Source of the DNA: an uncultured Lewinella sp.
Lineage (GTDB): Bacteria; Bacteroidota; Bacteroidia; Chitinophagales; Saprospiraceae
Assembly (NCBI GenBank): GCA_913057785.1
Contig: CAJXPD010000081.1
Span: 1 to 37,677 of the forward strand
Reading direction: 5' to 3'
DNA: 37,677 nucleotides
In this document: positions 15,477 through 23,860 of the stretch, piece after piece
How the letters are laid out: the number at the start of each line of letters is the position of its first letter
How positions within the stretch are numbered: the stretch's first letter is position 1
The notes under the pieces: model-generated
The model's database searches: none
What the model was told of the DNA's origin: nothing
Seen by the model: only the letters and a program-made list of their open reading frames with translations
Position numbers and translations under genes: made by a program

Positions 15477-15522
15477 ATCCCGAATGTTGGCCCATGATGG
15501 TGGCTGGCATTCGGGATTTTAT
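15477..15522 (+). terminator. Intrinsic terminator
   Basis: ATCCCGAATG (15477-15486) pairs perfectly with CATTCGGGAT (15508-15517), with further partial GGCC/GGCT pairing inside, followed by TTTTATTT. The T-run is on the plus strand, which fits the small ORF ending at 15444 and not the minus-strand gene ending at 15674. Confidence 0.75.
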
Positions 15523-15673
15523 TTACAGTAAACTTGAATGCGATAAAATTTACGATAGGTCAGAATTCCAAGCGATCTCCACTTGGGCTTTTAATTGGAG
15601 CAGCAACTCAGAATACCGGAAATTTTTCTCTTCGTGAGAGGCCTAAGGGACGTAACACTGTTATGGCATACGA

Positions 15674-16432
15674 CTAATCAATCTTCTCGAAAGCATCCAT
15701 CAAGGCGTAGCTCCTATCGGCGCGGTTCAGATAAATCTTGCGTGCTGGAATCCTAAGGCCATCGATTTCTAATTCTCCCTTGAGGATAGCTATGCCACCC
15801 TTCTGATCTTTCCCCCACTTATTTTTGATCTCGATAGCATCAATTCGGTAATCATTGTCTACATCAAGGTAGAGGGTAACGGGTACATCTTTATAGTTGG
15901 GGCCTTGCGCATTGGGTAAGGTGCTGAAAGAGATCGTGGTATAGATCTTGCCGTACAAAGTTTTGGAACCTACCTTGGGTATTGGCTTGGCTCCTGCTTT
16001 TTTGTACACCAATGGCATGCAGAAGTGAATGAGATGGTGCTCAGACATATTTTTTACGGCATCTGTATTCAATCGATAGGGCCAAGAGCGTAGACGATCG
16101 GGTACATCTTGGTCAGTCACCATTGCGCCGTTGAGCTTGAAGAAGGCTTGCCCCGCTTTTTTTCCGATGGAAAAGGTACTGTCTTGGAACAGGCGAGTAC
16201 TTTGATAATAGTCCTTCCCATTGTCGATGGTGAGCTCTTCTATTGAAATATCGTTATCAAAAATGGTATGCATCCTCATGCTACCAGCGAATTCATCCCA
16301 GATGCCATTGGGGTCATAATACTGCACTACTTTATCGAAGAGCTCGTCGGCTGTCAACATCTTTTTCCCAGGGATCGTAGTGGCCAATATGATAAGGGCA
16401 ATGGGGATGATATAGATCAGCGATTTCTTCAT
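15674..16432 (-). CDS. DUF6503-like exported protein
   Basis: 252 residues from ATG 16432; this start begins a membrane-type signal (MKKSLIYIIPIALIILATTI) whereas the longer frame to 16525 lacks one. The opening LTADELFDKVVQYYDPNGIW, followed by a short beta-rich repeat of hydrophobic strands and then WPYRLNTDAVKNMSEHHLI, resembles the DUF6503 group of Bacteroidota exported proteins (helix, 'Y-D-P-x-G-x-W', then a lipocalin/LolA-like sheet). Function unknown. It is divergent from the PadR gene at 16690. Assignment is from pattern only. Confidence 0.7.
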   Translation of the reverse strand: MKKSLIYIIPIALIILATTIPGKKMLTADELFDKVVQYYDPNGIWDEFAGSMRMHTIFDNDISIEELTIDNGKDYYQSTRLFQDSTFSIGKKAGQAFFKLNGAMVTDQDVPDRLRSWPYRLNTDAVKNMSEHHLIHFCMPLVYKKAGAKPIPKVGSKTLYGKIYTTISFSTLPNAQGPNYKDVPVTLYLDVDNDYRIDAIEIKNKWGKDQKGGIAILKGELEIDGLRIPARKIYLNRADRSYALMDAFEKID

Positions 16433-16661
16433 GGTTCTCAATTGTAGGTTATAGGATGTGGTATAGTGATTGTTTGTAGCAAAGCTACGATTGCTAAAGC
16501 AGATGAGTTTTCTCCATTGTTGCAATCCCTTCTGTTATTGTTGCATGGCTTTTTTAGGTGCTTTTAGACGTGATGATCGGCCCAGATATCTATCCCAGCG
16601 AATTTTTTTGAATTATTTGGTATGCAAACAAGCAACTAATCGAAAAAAAAGTAATCTTTAG

Positions 16662-16680
16662 GTATTAGATATACAAATAC
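16662..16680 (+). promoter_or_regulatory. Possible PadR operator
   Basis: GTATT (16662-16666) and AATAC (16676-16680) form an inverted repeat with a 9-nt spacer, also readable as GTAT-N5-ATAC (16662-16674), ending 9 bases before the PadR ATG. PadR proteins usually repress their own operon from such short AT-rich dyads. Candidate only. Confidence 0.3.
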
Positions 16681-16689
16681 GACAGTAAT

Positions 16690-17007
16690 ATGAAGGGAAC
16701 CAACTTGGGTGAATTTGAAGAACTAGTCTTGCTCATCACCGTAGCCCGTCCGGAGGAGGCCTATAGTGTTGGTATTGCCAAGATCATTGATGAGGTAACC
16801 AATAGGAAGGTAGTACATAGTGTTGTCCACGCCTGTCTGAACCGGCTTTTGAAGAAGGGGTTCTTAAGTTCGGAAATGAAAGCGGGCAGTAATAAGCGTG
16901 GCGGAAGAAGAAAACGCGTGTACACCATCACTCCACTTGGGATGAAGACGCTGGAAATGGTCAAATCACAAAGAGATCAACTATGGGCAATGATAACTCC
17001 GGCTTAA
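16690..17007 (+). CDS. PadR-family transcriptional regulator
   Basis: 105 residues, one winged-helix PadR domain without the long C-terminal helix. Landmarks are LGEFEELVLLITV at the N-terminus, the helix pair VVHACLNRLLKKGFLSSEM and the wing RGGRRKRVYTITPLGMKTLE. PadR regulators of this short class bind DNA as dimers and are commonly encoded with the exporter they control. The last 25 bases overlap the start of the permease gene, so the two are cotranscribed and coupled. Autoregulation is likely (see the dyad at 16662-16680). The inducing compound is unknown. Confidence 0.9.
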   Translation: MKGTNLGEFEELVLLITVARPEEAYSVGIAKIIDEVTNRKVVHSVVHACLNRLLKKGFLSSEMKAGSNKRGGRRKRVYTITPLGMKTLEMVKSQRDQLWAMITPA

Positions 17008-19628
17008 ATAATAGCCAGACTGCTCCCCCAAAGTGGGCAGATAAATTTCTAGAATGGTATTGTGCCCCGCATCAGTTGGAAGATGTCCAGGGTGCACTCT
17101 ATGAATACTTTTATGATAGAGTCCAGGAGGGGAAATCCCGCCAGGCAAAATGGTTCTTTTTACTGGACGTGATCACTCATTTTCGCCCCCATATTATTAA
17201 ACGAGAATCACCACACTTTGCATCAAATTCACTCGGCATGTATCTAAAAACCTTCATTCGAAACTACCGGAAGAACCAACTAGCCACTATCCTCAATGTC
17301 TTGGGATTGACGATTAGTATCACGAGCTTTTTACTGATTGTGATCTGGATAAATCAAGAAAAGAACTTTGATGCCTTCCACAAGAATGCCGCAGATATTT
17401 ATCGAATACCCAATACATTTAAGAGTGAAAGCGAAAGCTTTTCGCAGGCGGTATCAGGCCCGGCCTTAGGAGCGCAATTGCATAAGTTGTTTCCCCAGAT
17501 CGTTAATGCCACCCGTTTCGGCGGGGGCTCTGGAGTCATTAGATCAGGAGACCAAAGCTATTTTGAGAACAACATTAGGATAGTTGATCCCAGCTTTTTC
17601 GAAATGTTTACTTGGGAAGCTTTAGAGGGAAAGCCCACCGAATTTTTGAAAGAGCTTAACTCCATCGTTTTGACGGAGAGTCTGGCAAAAAAGTATTTCG
17701 GGGAAGACTCGGCTTTGGGACAGACGCTGATAGTGGATGACGAACGTCCTTTGACCGTTACGGGAATCCTGAAAGATCCCCCAGCGAATTCTCAATTGCA
17801 ATTTGAGGCGATCGTGAGTATGGAATTGGCAAAGGTTCGTTGGGGTACTCAAGACATGGACACCAATTGGGGAGGCGGCTGGTTTCATACCTATTTGCAA
17901 CTTCAACCCAATACCGATCAGGACGCCCTAATGACGGAGGTCAATAAATTGATCACCTCAAAATTGACCTTCTTTACGGAGCGCAATATGTCTTATCACT
18001 ATTTCCTTCAGCCCTTAACCAGCATACACCTTGAATCTGATTTGCGGTATGATTTCTCCAATAACGGGAGTGCTAGGAACGTTTCCATTTTTACGGCGAT
18101 AGCCTTTATCATCCTGCTTCTAGCCTGTATCAACTACATCAACTTGACTACGGCCAATGCCATCCGGCGCGCCAAGGAAGTAGGCATTAAGAAAGTAATC
18201 GGGGCCTTACGTATGGATCTGATTAGACAGTTTTTGATAGAATCCACATTAATCTGCTTTTTGTCGGCCCTATTGGCCCTAGGTTTGGTCTATTACTTGC
18301 TTCCGAATGCGGAAAACGTTCTCGGCTATGCTATCGTGTTTGATTGGAGCGCTCAAAACCTTTTATGGCTGCTTTTGGGCACGTTAGGGCTGGGATTGGT
18401 AGCTGGATTTTTCCCGGCCTTTAGTATCTCTTCTTTCAAACCACTCTCCGTGATAAAAGGCCGCTTGCGAAGTGGAAAGCAGGGAGGCTTGATCCGAAAA
18501 TCATTGGTGGTGGTACAGTTCACAGCCACTATAGCATTGATCATTGCTATCATTACAGTGAATGGCCAATTGCGGTACATCCAAAATCAAGACCTGGGAA
18601 TGCAGACGGACGAAGTGATTCATGTCTCTTACCGCGGTCTCCAGAGTGTCAATGATAATCAGGAAGTACTCAAAAATGAGTTACTACAAAATGCCAATTT
18701 CAAATCGATTTCCTTTTATAGGAACTCCCACCCAGTTGGAGGATTAAGCAACAGTACGGTTCAAGTAGAAACACAGGAAGGCACTAAAGTCTCTTCTAGC
18801 CTCTATAATATTAGAGTGGACGAAGCCTATGCGGAAACATATGGAATTGAGTTGGCTGCTGGACGATTTTTCTCTGAGGTTTTTCCTACGGACTCTACGC
18901 AGTCGGTTTTGGTAAATGAAGCGGCAGTGGAGGCTTTCGGTTGGGGAACGCCGGAAGAAGCCTTGGGTATGAAAATGGGGTCTGCACCCTTTGAGCGAAC
19001 GGTTATCGGTGTGGTCGAGGATTTCAACTTTGAAGGATTGCATAAGGAAGTAGAGCCCTTACGGATATTGCCCATCAGAGACAAGAATGATTATTCTGAA
19101 ATGGCGCTAAAGGTCGATCTATCAGATCCTTTTAAAACCCTGGGTTTTCTGGAGCAAAGCTGGAAGAAGATTAATCCTGAAGTACCGCTAGACTACACTA
19201 TAATGAATGAGGATATCAAGGACCAATACCAGGGCGAATTGCGTTTTCGTAGCATCTTCCTCGTTTTCTCCATGTTATCTTTGGTGATTGCCTGCCTGGG
19301 CTTGCTAGGATTAGCAACCGCTTCCACCCATCAAAGGGTAAAAGAAATCGGCATCAGGAAAGTACTAGGGGCTTCTACCTTTAACTTGATTAACCTGCTC
19401 AGCCGTGAATTCCTGGTTTTGGTTGCGATTTCAATTGTACTAGCTACTCCACTAGCTTGGTACGGAATGGAAAGATGGTTGGCAGCTTTTGCTTACCGAA
19501 TCAATATGAGTTGGCTGTTCTTTATTTCGGCAGGATGCATCGCATTAGCGATTGCCTTCCTCACAATTAGTTATCAAACGGTAAAAGCGGCCTTCAGTAA
19601 TCCTGTGCTTGCCTTGAGAAATGAGTAA
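16983..19628 (+). CDS. FtsX/MacB-type ABC transporter permease with N-terminal prefix
   Basis: 881 residues. Residues about 14-76 form a cytoplasmic prefix (PKWADKFLEWYCAPHQLEDV and following) of the kind found in permeases encoded with PadR regulators. Membrane span 1 is at about 98-122, then a MacB-type periplasmic core (about 125-350), a first FtsX core with spans near 368-388, 418-440 and 459-480, a second half opening with a span near 508-528 and its own periplasmic core, and a last FtsX core with spans near 757-777, 811-830 and 845-864. This doubled layout is common in Bacteroidota. The motif ExGIKKVxGA/EIGIRKVLGA occurs in both halves. No ATP-binding subunit is encoded nearby, so the ATPase must act in trans. 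Substrate unknown; drug or peptide efflux or lipoprotein handling are the usual roles. Confidence 0.92.
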   Translation: MGNDNSGLNNSQTAPPKWADKFLEWYCAPHQLEDVQGALYEYFYDRVQEGKSRQAKWFFLLDVITHFRPHIIKRESPHFASNSLGMYLKTFIRNYRKNQLATILNVLGLTISITSFLLIVIWINQEKNFDAFHKNAADIYRIPNTFKSESESFSQAVSGPALGAQLHKLFPQIVNATRFGGGSGVIRSGDQSYFENNIRIVDPSFFEMFTWEALEGKPTEFLKELNSIVLTESLAKKYFGEDSALGQTLIVDDERPLTVTGILKDPPANSQLQFEAIVSMELAKVRWGTQDMDTNWGGGWFHTYLQLQPNTDQDALMTEVNKLITSKLTFFTERNMSYHYFLQPLTSIHLESDLRYDFSNNGSARNVSIFTAIAFIILLLACINYINLTTANAIRRAKEVGIKKVIGALRMDLIRQFLIESTLICFLSALLALGLVYYLLPNAENVLGYAIVFDWSAQNLLWLLLGTLGLGLVAGFFPAFSISSFKPLSVIKGRLRSGKQGGLIRKSLVVVQFTATIALIIAIITVNGQLRYIQNQDLGMQTDEVIHVSYRGLQSVNDNQEVLKNELLQNANFKSISFYRNSHPVGGLSNSTVQVETQEGTKVSSSLYNIRVDEAYAETYGIELAAGRFFSEVFPTDSTQSVLVNEAAVEAFGWGTPEEALGMKMGSAPFERTVIGVVEDFNFEGLHKEVEPLRILPIRDKNDYSEMALKVDLSDPFKTLGFLEQSWKKINPEVPLDYTIMNEDIKDQYQGELRFRSIFLVFSMLSLVIACLGLLGLATASTHQRVKEIGIRKVLGASTFNLINLLSREFLVLVAISIVLATPLAWYGMERWLAAFAYRINMSWLFFISAGCIALAIAFLTISYQTVKAAFSNPVLALRNE

Positions 19629-19644
19629 GACCTCGATCTTTCTT

Positions 19645-19685
19645 AAAACCTCTGCCAGGGACTCTTCCTGGCAGAGGTTAAATTT
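19645..19685. terminator. Bidirectional terminator between convergent genes
   Basis: AACCTCTGCCAGG (19647-19659) and CCTGGCAGAGGTT (19667-19679) pair perfectly over 13 bases with a 7-nt loop, with A-rich bases on the left and AAATTT on the right. It lies exactly between the plus-strand permease and the minus-strand serine hydrolase, so it can end both transcripts. Confidence 0.8.
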
Positions 19686-19693
19686 ACCTGGCC

Positions 19694-21355
19694 TTATGGA
19701 CAGTTGGTTTTTCCAAAAAATAGCTGATAGGCCTTTTGCCCGCTGATCAAACAATGCGTAATTTGACCCTGTGCATCTCTCTTGAATTCTACTCGTCCGA
19801 AATAGGATTCATCACTGATGAAAGTATCTGTTGCGATGGGACGGAAGCGAATATCAGGATTGAAGGCGTGAGTGGCGAAGAGGCCCTCGGGCCGCTGAAC
19901 AAAAGTGTAGCGCGTCTTTAGTTCTTCACTGGCAAAGGTACCGCAATACTCCCCTAAGGCTTTTTTATCATAGGTCGGAGGGGATAGCATAACTCTTTTC
20001 CCAGGATAGGAGAAATCGGAAAAATGCCAGCGCAAGCCCTGATCGGAAAACACAATCTTACTATGGGGACGATGTGGAAATTCGAAGGCCTTTGATTCGG
20101 CTAAAGGAGGTAGGGCCAGACCTCCCTCGGAGCCATATCCTTTGAAATAAAGGGTGTCGTTATTCGCAAATATAGTGATGTATAGGCCTGGGAAAACCTG
20201 ATAATCCCCAGTGAATAGCTCCAGTTCTTTCGTCGTATAGCTCTGAGGAGCAATCTCTGACCGCTGCTCAAGCTTATCTGCCAGAAATATATCGATCATC
20301 CCATACGCCAGGTTTAAGGGGTTAAAAGCTTCATAGTTTCCCGTAATGGCTACGGTAAACTTATATTCAGGAACCCGTAAGAGATAAGCGCGGAATCCCG
20401 CATCTCCACCGCCATGGAATTCAACGGTTACGCCTCGATACATTTTGGTTTCCAGTCCTAGGCCATAAGGAATTTTTTCTCCGGAGTTAAGCAGACTTGG
20501 CTGGGCCATTTTGGCAACTAATGCAGCGCTTCCCACTAGAAAGCTATCATAGTTTTGTGCCCATTTGCTCAGGTCCTCTGAGGTGGTATATAAGCCGGTA
20601 GATCCAACAATACTTCTATTCATCGGAAGATAGTGAAAGCCCTCTCCGCGCCTCACATAGGAATCAGCTTTATTACTCACCAACTTGCCAGGATCTTCTA
20701 GGAACAGACTGCTCCTCATACCGAGGGGAGATAGAATACGTTCTTGCACGAAAGTGGAGAAGGAAAGGCCGGATACTCTACTTACAATTTCCGCCAGCAA
20801 TACATATCCCGCATTGGAATATTGAAACCGCTTCCCTGGCTTGAAGTTGAGTCCTTTTTGTCGCAATAGCAAGGCCACCATTTCTGACTGTCCAATCAAC
20901 TCCTCATCTCGCCTGCCCCGTAGATTATTCAAGTCGTAGTTGTTTCGAAAGCCACTGGTATGATTAGCCAATTGTCGTACACTGATGGAGTAGGGTAGGT
21001 CCTTCAGCTCTGGTAAGTATCTCATGATAGGGTCATCTATAGAGAGTTTTCCTTCTTGTTCTAGGAGCAGAATAGAGAAGGTGGTGAATTGCTTGGAAAT
21101 AGAACCAACTAGAAACACGGTAGAATCAGAAATTGGAATTTGATGTTCGAGATTGGCCAGGCCCTGTTGTTTTTTGTACAATGTGCGGCCGTTCTGTTTT
21201 ACGGTGATTGCTAGGCCTGGGCCCTGACCTTGATCATGGGCCTTCACCAGTTGATCGGCTTTTTGTATCTGTTGGGAAGGACTTTGACCCGCTGTCGGGG
21301 AGCTTGTCAGTAGTATTAAGAGAGCGGCAATTACAGATAGAAGCAGTTGTTTCAT
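19694..21355 (-). CDS. Exported serine hydrolase (class C beta-lactamase/PBP-like fold)
   Basis: 553 residues from ATG 21355, where a signal peptide starts (MKQLLLSVIAALLILLTSSP). The beta-lactamase-like domain (about 30-360) has the nucleophile S85 and K88 in the motif S-x-x-K (GSISKQF), Y179-S180-N181 as the Y-x-N motif (FQYSNAGYVLL) and H314-G-G as the third motif. Such enzymes are D-aminopeptidases, esterases or peptidoglycan hydrolases rather than antibiotic-resistance enzymes. A C-terminal beta-rich extension (about 385-553) is typical of this group. It follows the 7TM-AraC gene on the same strand after about 117 bases, so the AraC protein may regulate it. Confidence 0.88.
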   Translation of the reverse strand: MKQLLLSVIAALLILLTSSPTAGQSPSQQIQKADQLVKAHDQGQGPGLAITVKQNGRTLYKKQQGLANLEHQIPISDSTVFLVGSISKQFTTFSILLLEQEGKLSIDDPIMRYLPELKDLPYSISVRQLANHTSGFRNNYDLNNLRGRRDEELIGQSEMVALLLRQKGLNFKPGKRFQYSNAGYVLLAEIVSRVSGLSFSTFVQERILSPLGMRSSLFLEDPGKLVSNKADSYVRRGEGFHYLPMNRSIVGSTGLYTTSEDLSKWAQNYDSFLVGSAALVAKMAQPSLLNSGEKIPYGLGLETKMYRGVTVEFHGGGDAGFRAYLLRVPEYKFTVAITGNYEAFNPLNLAYGMIDIFLADKLEQRSEIAPQSYTTKELELFTGDYQVFPGLYITIFANNDTLYFKGYGSEGGLALPPLAESKAFEFPHRPHSKIVFSDQGLRWHFSDFSYPGKRVMLSPPTYDKKALGEYCGTFASEELKTRYTFVQRPEGLFATHAFNPDIRFRPIATDTFISDESYFGRVEFKRDAQGQITHCLISGQKAYQLFFGKTNCP

Positions 21356-21446
21356 TCGTTTGAAATTTTGTTGAAACAAAACTGCCAGGAAAACAGCAAC
21401 GAGTCGTCCGAGTAAGGGAAGTCGAACGGATTAGCCGACGAGAAAA

Positions 21447-21468
21447 GCGTCCGATTAAAAGTCGGACT
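21447..21468 (-). terminator. Small hairpin between the AraC and hydrolase genes
   Basis: GTCCGA (21449-21454) pairs with TCGGAC (21462-21467). It lies just after the minus-strand stop of the AraC gene and is followed on that strand by a T-containing run. A weak terminator or attenuator at best. Confidence 0.35.
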
Positions 21469-21472
21469 TCCT

Positions 21473-22531
21473 CTAAGTGGTTGATCTTCTGTAATTAGTA
21501 GGCGTTTGTCCCGTTTCTTTTTTGAAAGCGGTGTAAAAGGAGGATTTGGAGTTAAAACCCACTTGATAGAGGATTTCGAGGACGGTGAGCTCTGGTTGAT
21601 TCTGCAGTAAGGCCTTTGCTTCCGTGATCCGGAACTCATTGATGTAGTCAAAGAAATGTTTTCCCAGGTGTTGATTAATGAGCTGGGAGACGAGCTTATC
21701 GGGTAGGCCGATTCCATCGGCTAGTTTTTGTAAGCTAAGCTCGGCATCCAAATAAGGGCGTTGGGCCTGCATATGGTTCGCAAGCCTGTTCAATTCTTTC
21801 TGATATTCTCCCGGGATTACTGCTGGACTAGACTTGATTGGCAGTAAATTCTTATCTACTCCAAGGAATAATTTAGGTCGGTATAAAGCTTTTAGGACAA
21901 ACCAAGAAATGACACTAAGGGCAAACACACTGATGATTAGGTTGATTAAAGGGAGGTAGTCTAAAGCTTCCTTGCTGAATAGGATGTCGCGAATGACTAC
22001 AAAGGTATTGCCAATCAAAAACAAGATGGTCGTTTGCAGTAGCCACTTGTAGGTGATGTGATGGTTTGCAGAGTAATTCTCTCGGTAGAGGGTGCGAAAT
22101 GTCCTTAGGCTCACAAAGACGGCAATGATATAGGCATAGTACTGCAGTTGGGAGGCGATGCCGAAAAGTTGTAGTGCCTCCGCTGAGATGCCAGAAATGA
22201 TAAAGAAGAGGAAGAAACCCAGTGCGGGAAGGGCATGTAAGATATGTTTGCTTTCCAACTCATAATTATGGAAGCAAGCAGAACGTACATACAGCCAGTA
22301 TAAAGGCATTTGTAATAGGACACTAGCCAGTCTTATTCTTTCTATCCAAACATTGGTCGTTTGGGGTATAAAGAGCCCTACTAAATCTAAAGCGGTGACT
22401 AATAGGAAGCTGGCAAAAATATAGTTTGGTAGTTTTCGCTCTGATTTAGCCGTTAGCAGGAAAAATGCCAAAAGGAGTAATAGAAAAACAATGATCTTGC
22501 CGATGTCCGGAATTAAGGCTGCCCCTGCCAT
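21473..22531 (-). CDS. AraC-family regulator with seven-span N-terminal membrane domain
   Basis: 352 residues. Seven hydrophobic spans are visible at about 10-27, 37-55, 66-83, 97-114, 128-146, 163-182 and 194-215, followed by a linker and a C-terminal AraC HTH domain (about 245-350), with the first helix-turn-helix at LSLQKLADGIGLPDKLVSQL and the second at LTVLEILYQVGFNSKSSFYT, then FKKETGQTPTNYR. This 7TM-AraC form is widespread in Bacteroidota: the membrane half probably senses a small ligand and the tail binds DNA at the membrane. Likely targets are its own operon and the serine hydrolase next to it. Confidence 0.9.
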   Translation of the reverse strand: MAGAALIPDIGKIIVFLLLLLAFFLLTAKSERKLPNYIFASFLLVTALDLVGLFIPQTTNVWIERIRLASVLLQMPLYWLYVRSACFHNYELESKHILHALPALGFFLFFIISGISAEALQLFGIASQLQYYAYIIAVFVSLRTFRTLYRENYSANHHITYKWLLQTTILFLIGNTFVVIRDILFSKEALDYLPLINLIISVFALSVISWFVLKALYRPKLFLGVDKNLLPIKSSPAVIPGEYQKELNRLANHMQAQRPYLDAELSLQKLADGIGLPDKLVSQLINQHLGKHFFDYINEFRITEAKALLQNQPELTVLEILYQVGFNSKSSFYTAFKKETGQTPTNYRRSTT

Positions 22532-22759
22532 GCATGTTCTTTAAGTAAGCGTCAATTAGCCCACAGAATAGGGAGAATTTTTGATCTATTGGATAGAGAT
22601 GGGATGGAATTTTGACAGGTAGCTACTAAATGGCGGGTAAAGCAGGTATGATAGTAAAAGCATGGGCAAAACATCCGAAGTTAATCAAGGCGCATACTCG
22701 TAAAACTTCGGATGTTTGCGCCGAGGATCATTTTAGACCTGCCCTGATTAACTTAAATT
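22532..22759. other. Intergenic region holding the palindromic repeat copy B
   Basis: About 230 bases between two minus-strand genes. Apart from the repeat at 22666-22720 I see no gene. It must contain the promoter of the AraC gene in the part near 22531; I find no clear TAnnTTTG match there. Confidence 0.5.
22666..22720. repeat. Palindromic repeat, copy B
   Basis: AAACATCCGAAGTT (22669-22682) pairs perfectly over 14 bases with AACTTCGGATGTTT (22704-22717), 21-nt loop; flanked by GC on the left and GCG on the right, as in copy A. The loop begins AATCAAGGCGC, close to copy A's ACCAAGGTGC. It lies between the AraC start (22531) and the stop of the GH26-like gene (22760). Confidence 0.85.
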
Positions 22760-23860
22760 CTATTCTTTCCATAAAGCTTCCCAAAGGGCAGCACTAGGCG
22801 TAGGATAGGACGGCTTAGCCACTTCTGCTTTCCATCTTTCCGAAATAAATTCACTTACCTGAATGCGTGAATCTACCTGCTGGAAAGTAGGGTTGGTCAC
22901 CCACATAGCCTGTGCGGACCAGTTGACGTTGATATAGCTAAAGGCCTTAATCACATCCGCATTCTTGTGTAGGGTTTCGAGAAAAGGAACAAACCACTGT
23001 TCCCAGGCTTGCTGTGCGATTTTGGGGTTGGTGAGGCGGGTGTCGAAGTAGAGGCCATCCATTTCGAATACGGGTGTGGCTTCTGCAATGAAGACCGGCT
23101 TCCCATGTTTTCGGGCAAAGACGATCATCTCTTCATCTGGACCGCCAAAATAGGAATAACCACACCAGTCGACTAGATCATCGCCGGGGTACCATTCTTC
23201 TAGCACTTCCTGATTCGAACCGGTCCCTTTTGACTGCCAGACGAAAGCTACATTCTCTACTTTCATTTCCGAAAAGATGGAATGAATGCGTTGCCAAGCG
23301 GCCAAATAATGCTTTTTCTTATAATGGTTCCAATCCCAGCCGTCAAATTCATAGCCAATGCGCAGGAAGACCGGGCGCCTTCCCAAGCCCTTAATCCACT
23401 CCCCTAATTCTCGAATGAGGTGATCTCTATCCCCCTTTGCTACGGCTTTTTCATGATTCACCAAAGAAAGGCCGATGGATACCAAACTGTATCCGAAGTC
23501 AGGGTCGTCAATCACGCATTGTGCGCAGTTGTCCCCAGCTCCCCAATTAGCTTTGCTCTTGATCCCATCATTGCCACGTGCGATAAAGCCAAAAGACTCT
23601 CCACCCGGCGAAAAGTTGGTATAGGTGGTGAAACCAGCAGGGAAATCAAAGCTGTCGCAATAACCTTCCCTGTATTGATCCAGCCCGCCAATGGCGCCCA
23701 GGTCCTGGCCAATGAAAAAGAGAAACTGCCCCTGTGGGGGTTCGAATTTGGCAAGGCTTCTTCCTGTAGCTTGCGTTGAAGTCTGTGCGTCTAGCATTGA
23801 CACTGCAAGACAAATAAGGAACAGCGGAATAAGGAGCCCAGGAGTTTTGGATACTATCAT
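22760..23860 (-). CDS. Exported GH26-like glycoside hydrolase (TIM barrel)
   Basis: 366 residues with a signal peptide (IPLFLICLAVSMLDAQ). The catalytic domain opens with FLFFIGQDLGAIGGLDQY, a usual first strand of GH26-type barrels. The acid/base candidate is E171 in LRIGYEFDGWDWN and the nucleophile candidate E260 in PVFIAEATP; both glutamates sit at ends of barrel strands as in GH26 beta-mannanases. A C68 and C112/C115 pair could form disulfides. The exact substrate is unclear; no mannan-utilisation genes are adjacent. It starts on an ATGA overlap with the DUF1801 gene (stop at 23857, start at 23860), so the two are cotranscribed, and the overlap fixes this start. Confidence 0.75.
   Translation of the reverse strand: MIVSKTPGLLIPLFLICLAVSMLDAQTSTQATGRSLAKFEPPQGQFLFFIGQDLGAIGGLDQYREGYCDSFDFPAGFTTYTNFSPGGESFGFIARGNDGIKSKANWGAGDNCAQCVIDDPDFGYSLVSIGLSLVNHEKAVAKGDRDHLIRELGEWIKGLGRRPVFLRIGYEFDGWDWNHYKKKHYLAAWQRIHSIFSEMKVENVAFVWQSKGTGSNQEVLEEWYPGDDLVDWCGYSYFGGPDEEMIVFARKHGKPVFIAEATPVFEMDGLYFDTRLTNPKIAQQAWEQWFVPFLETLHKNADVIKAFSYINVNWSAQAMWVTNPTFQQVDSRIQVSEFISERWKAEVAKPSYPTPSAALWEALWKE

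Noticed and set aside
11444..22720. The palindromes as a CRISPR array
   Set aside because: Copies are kilobases apart with no regular spacers and no cas genes.
23420..23779. Plus-strand 119-codon frame inside the GH26-like gene
   Set aside because: It is antisense to a well-supported domain and shows no family features.
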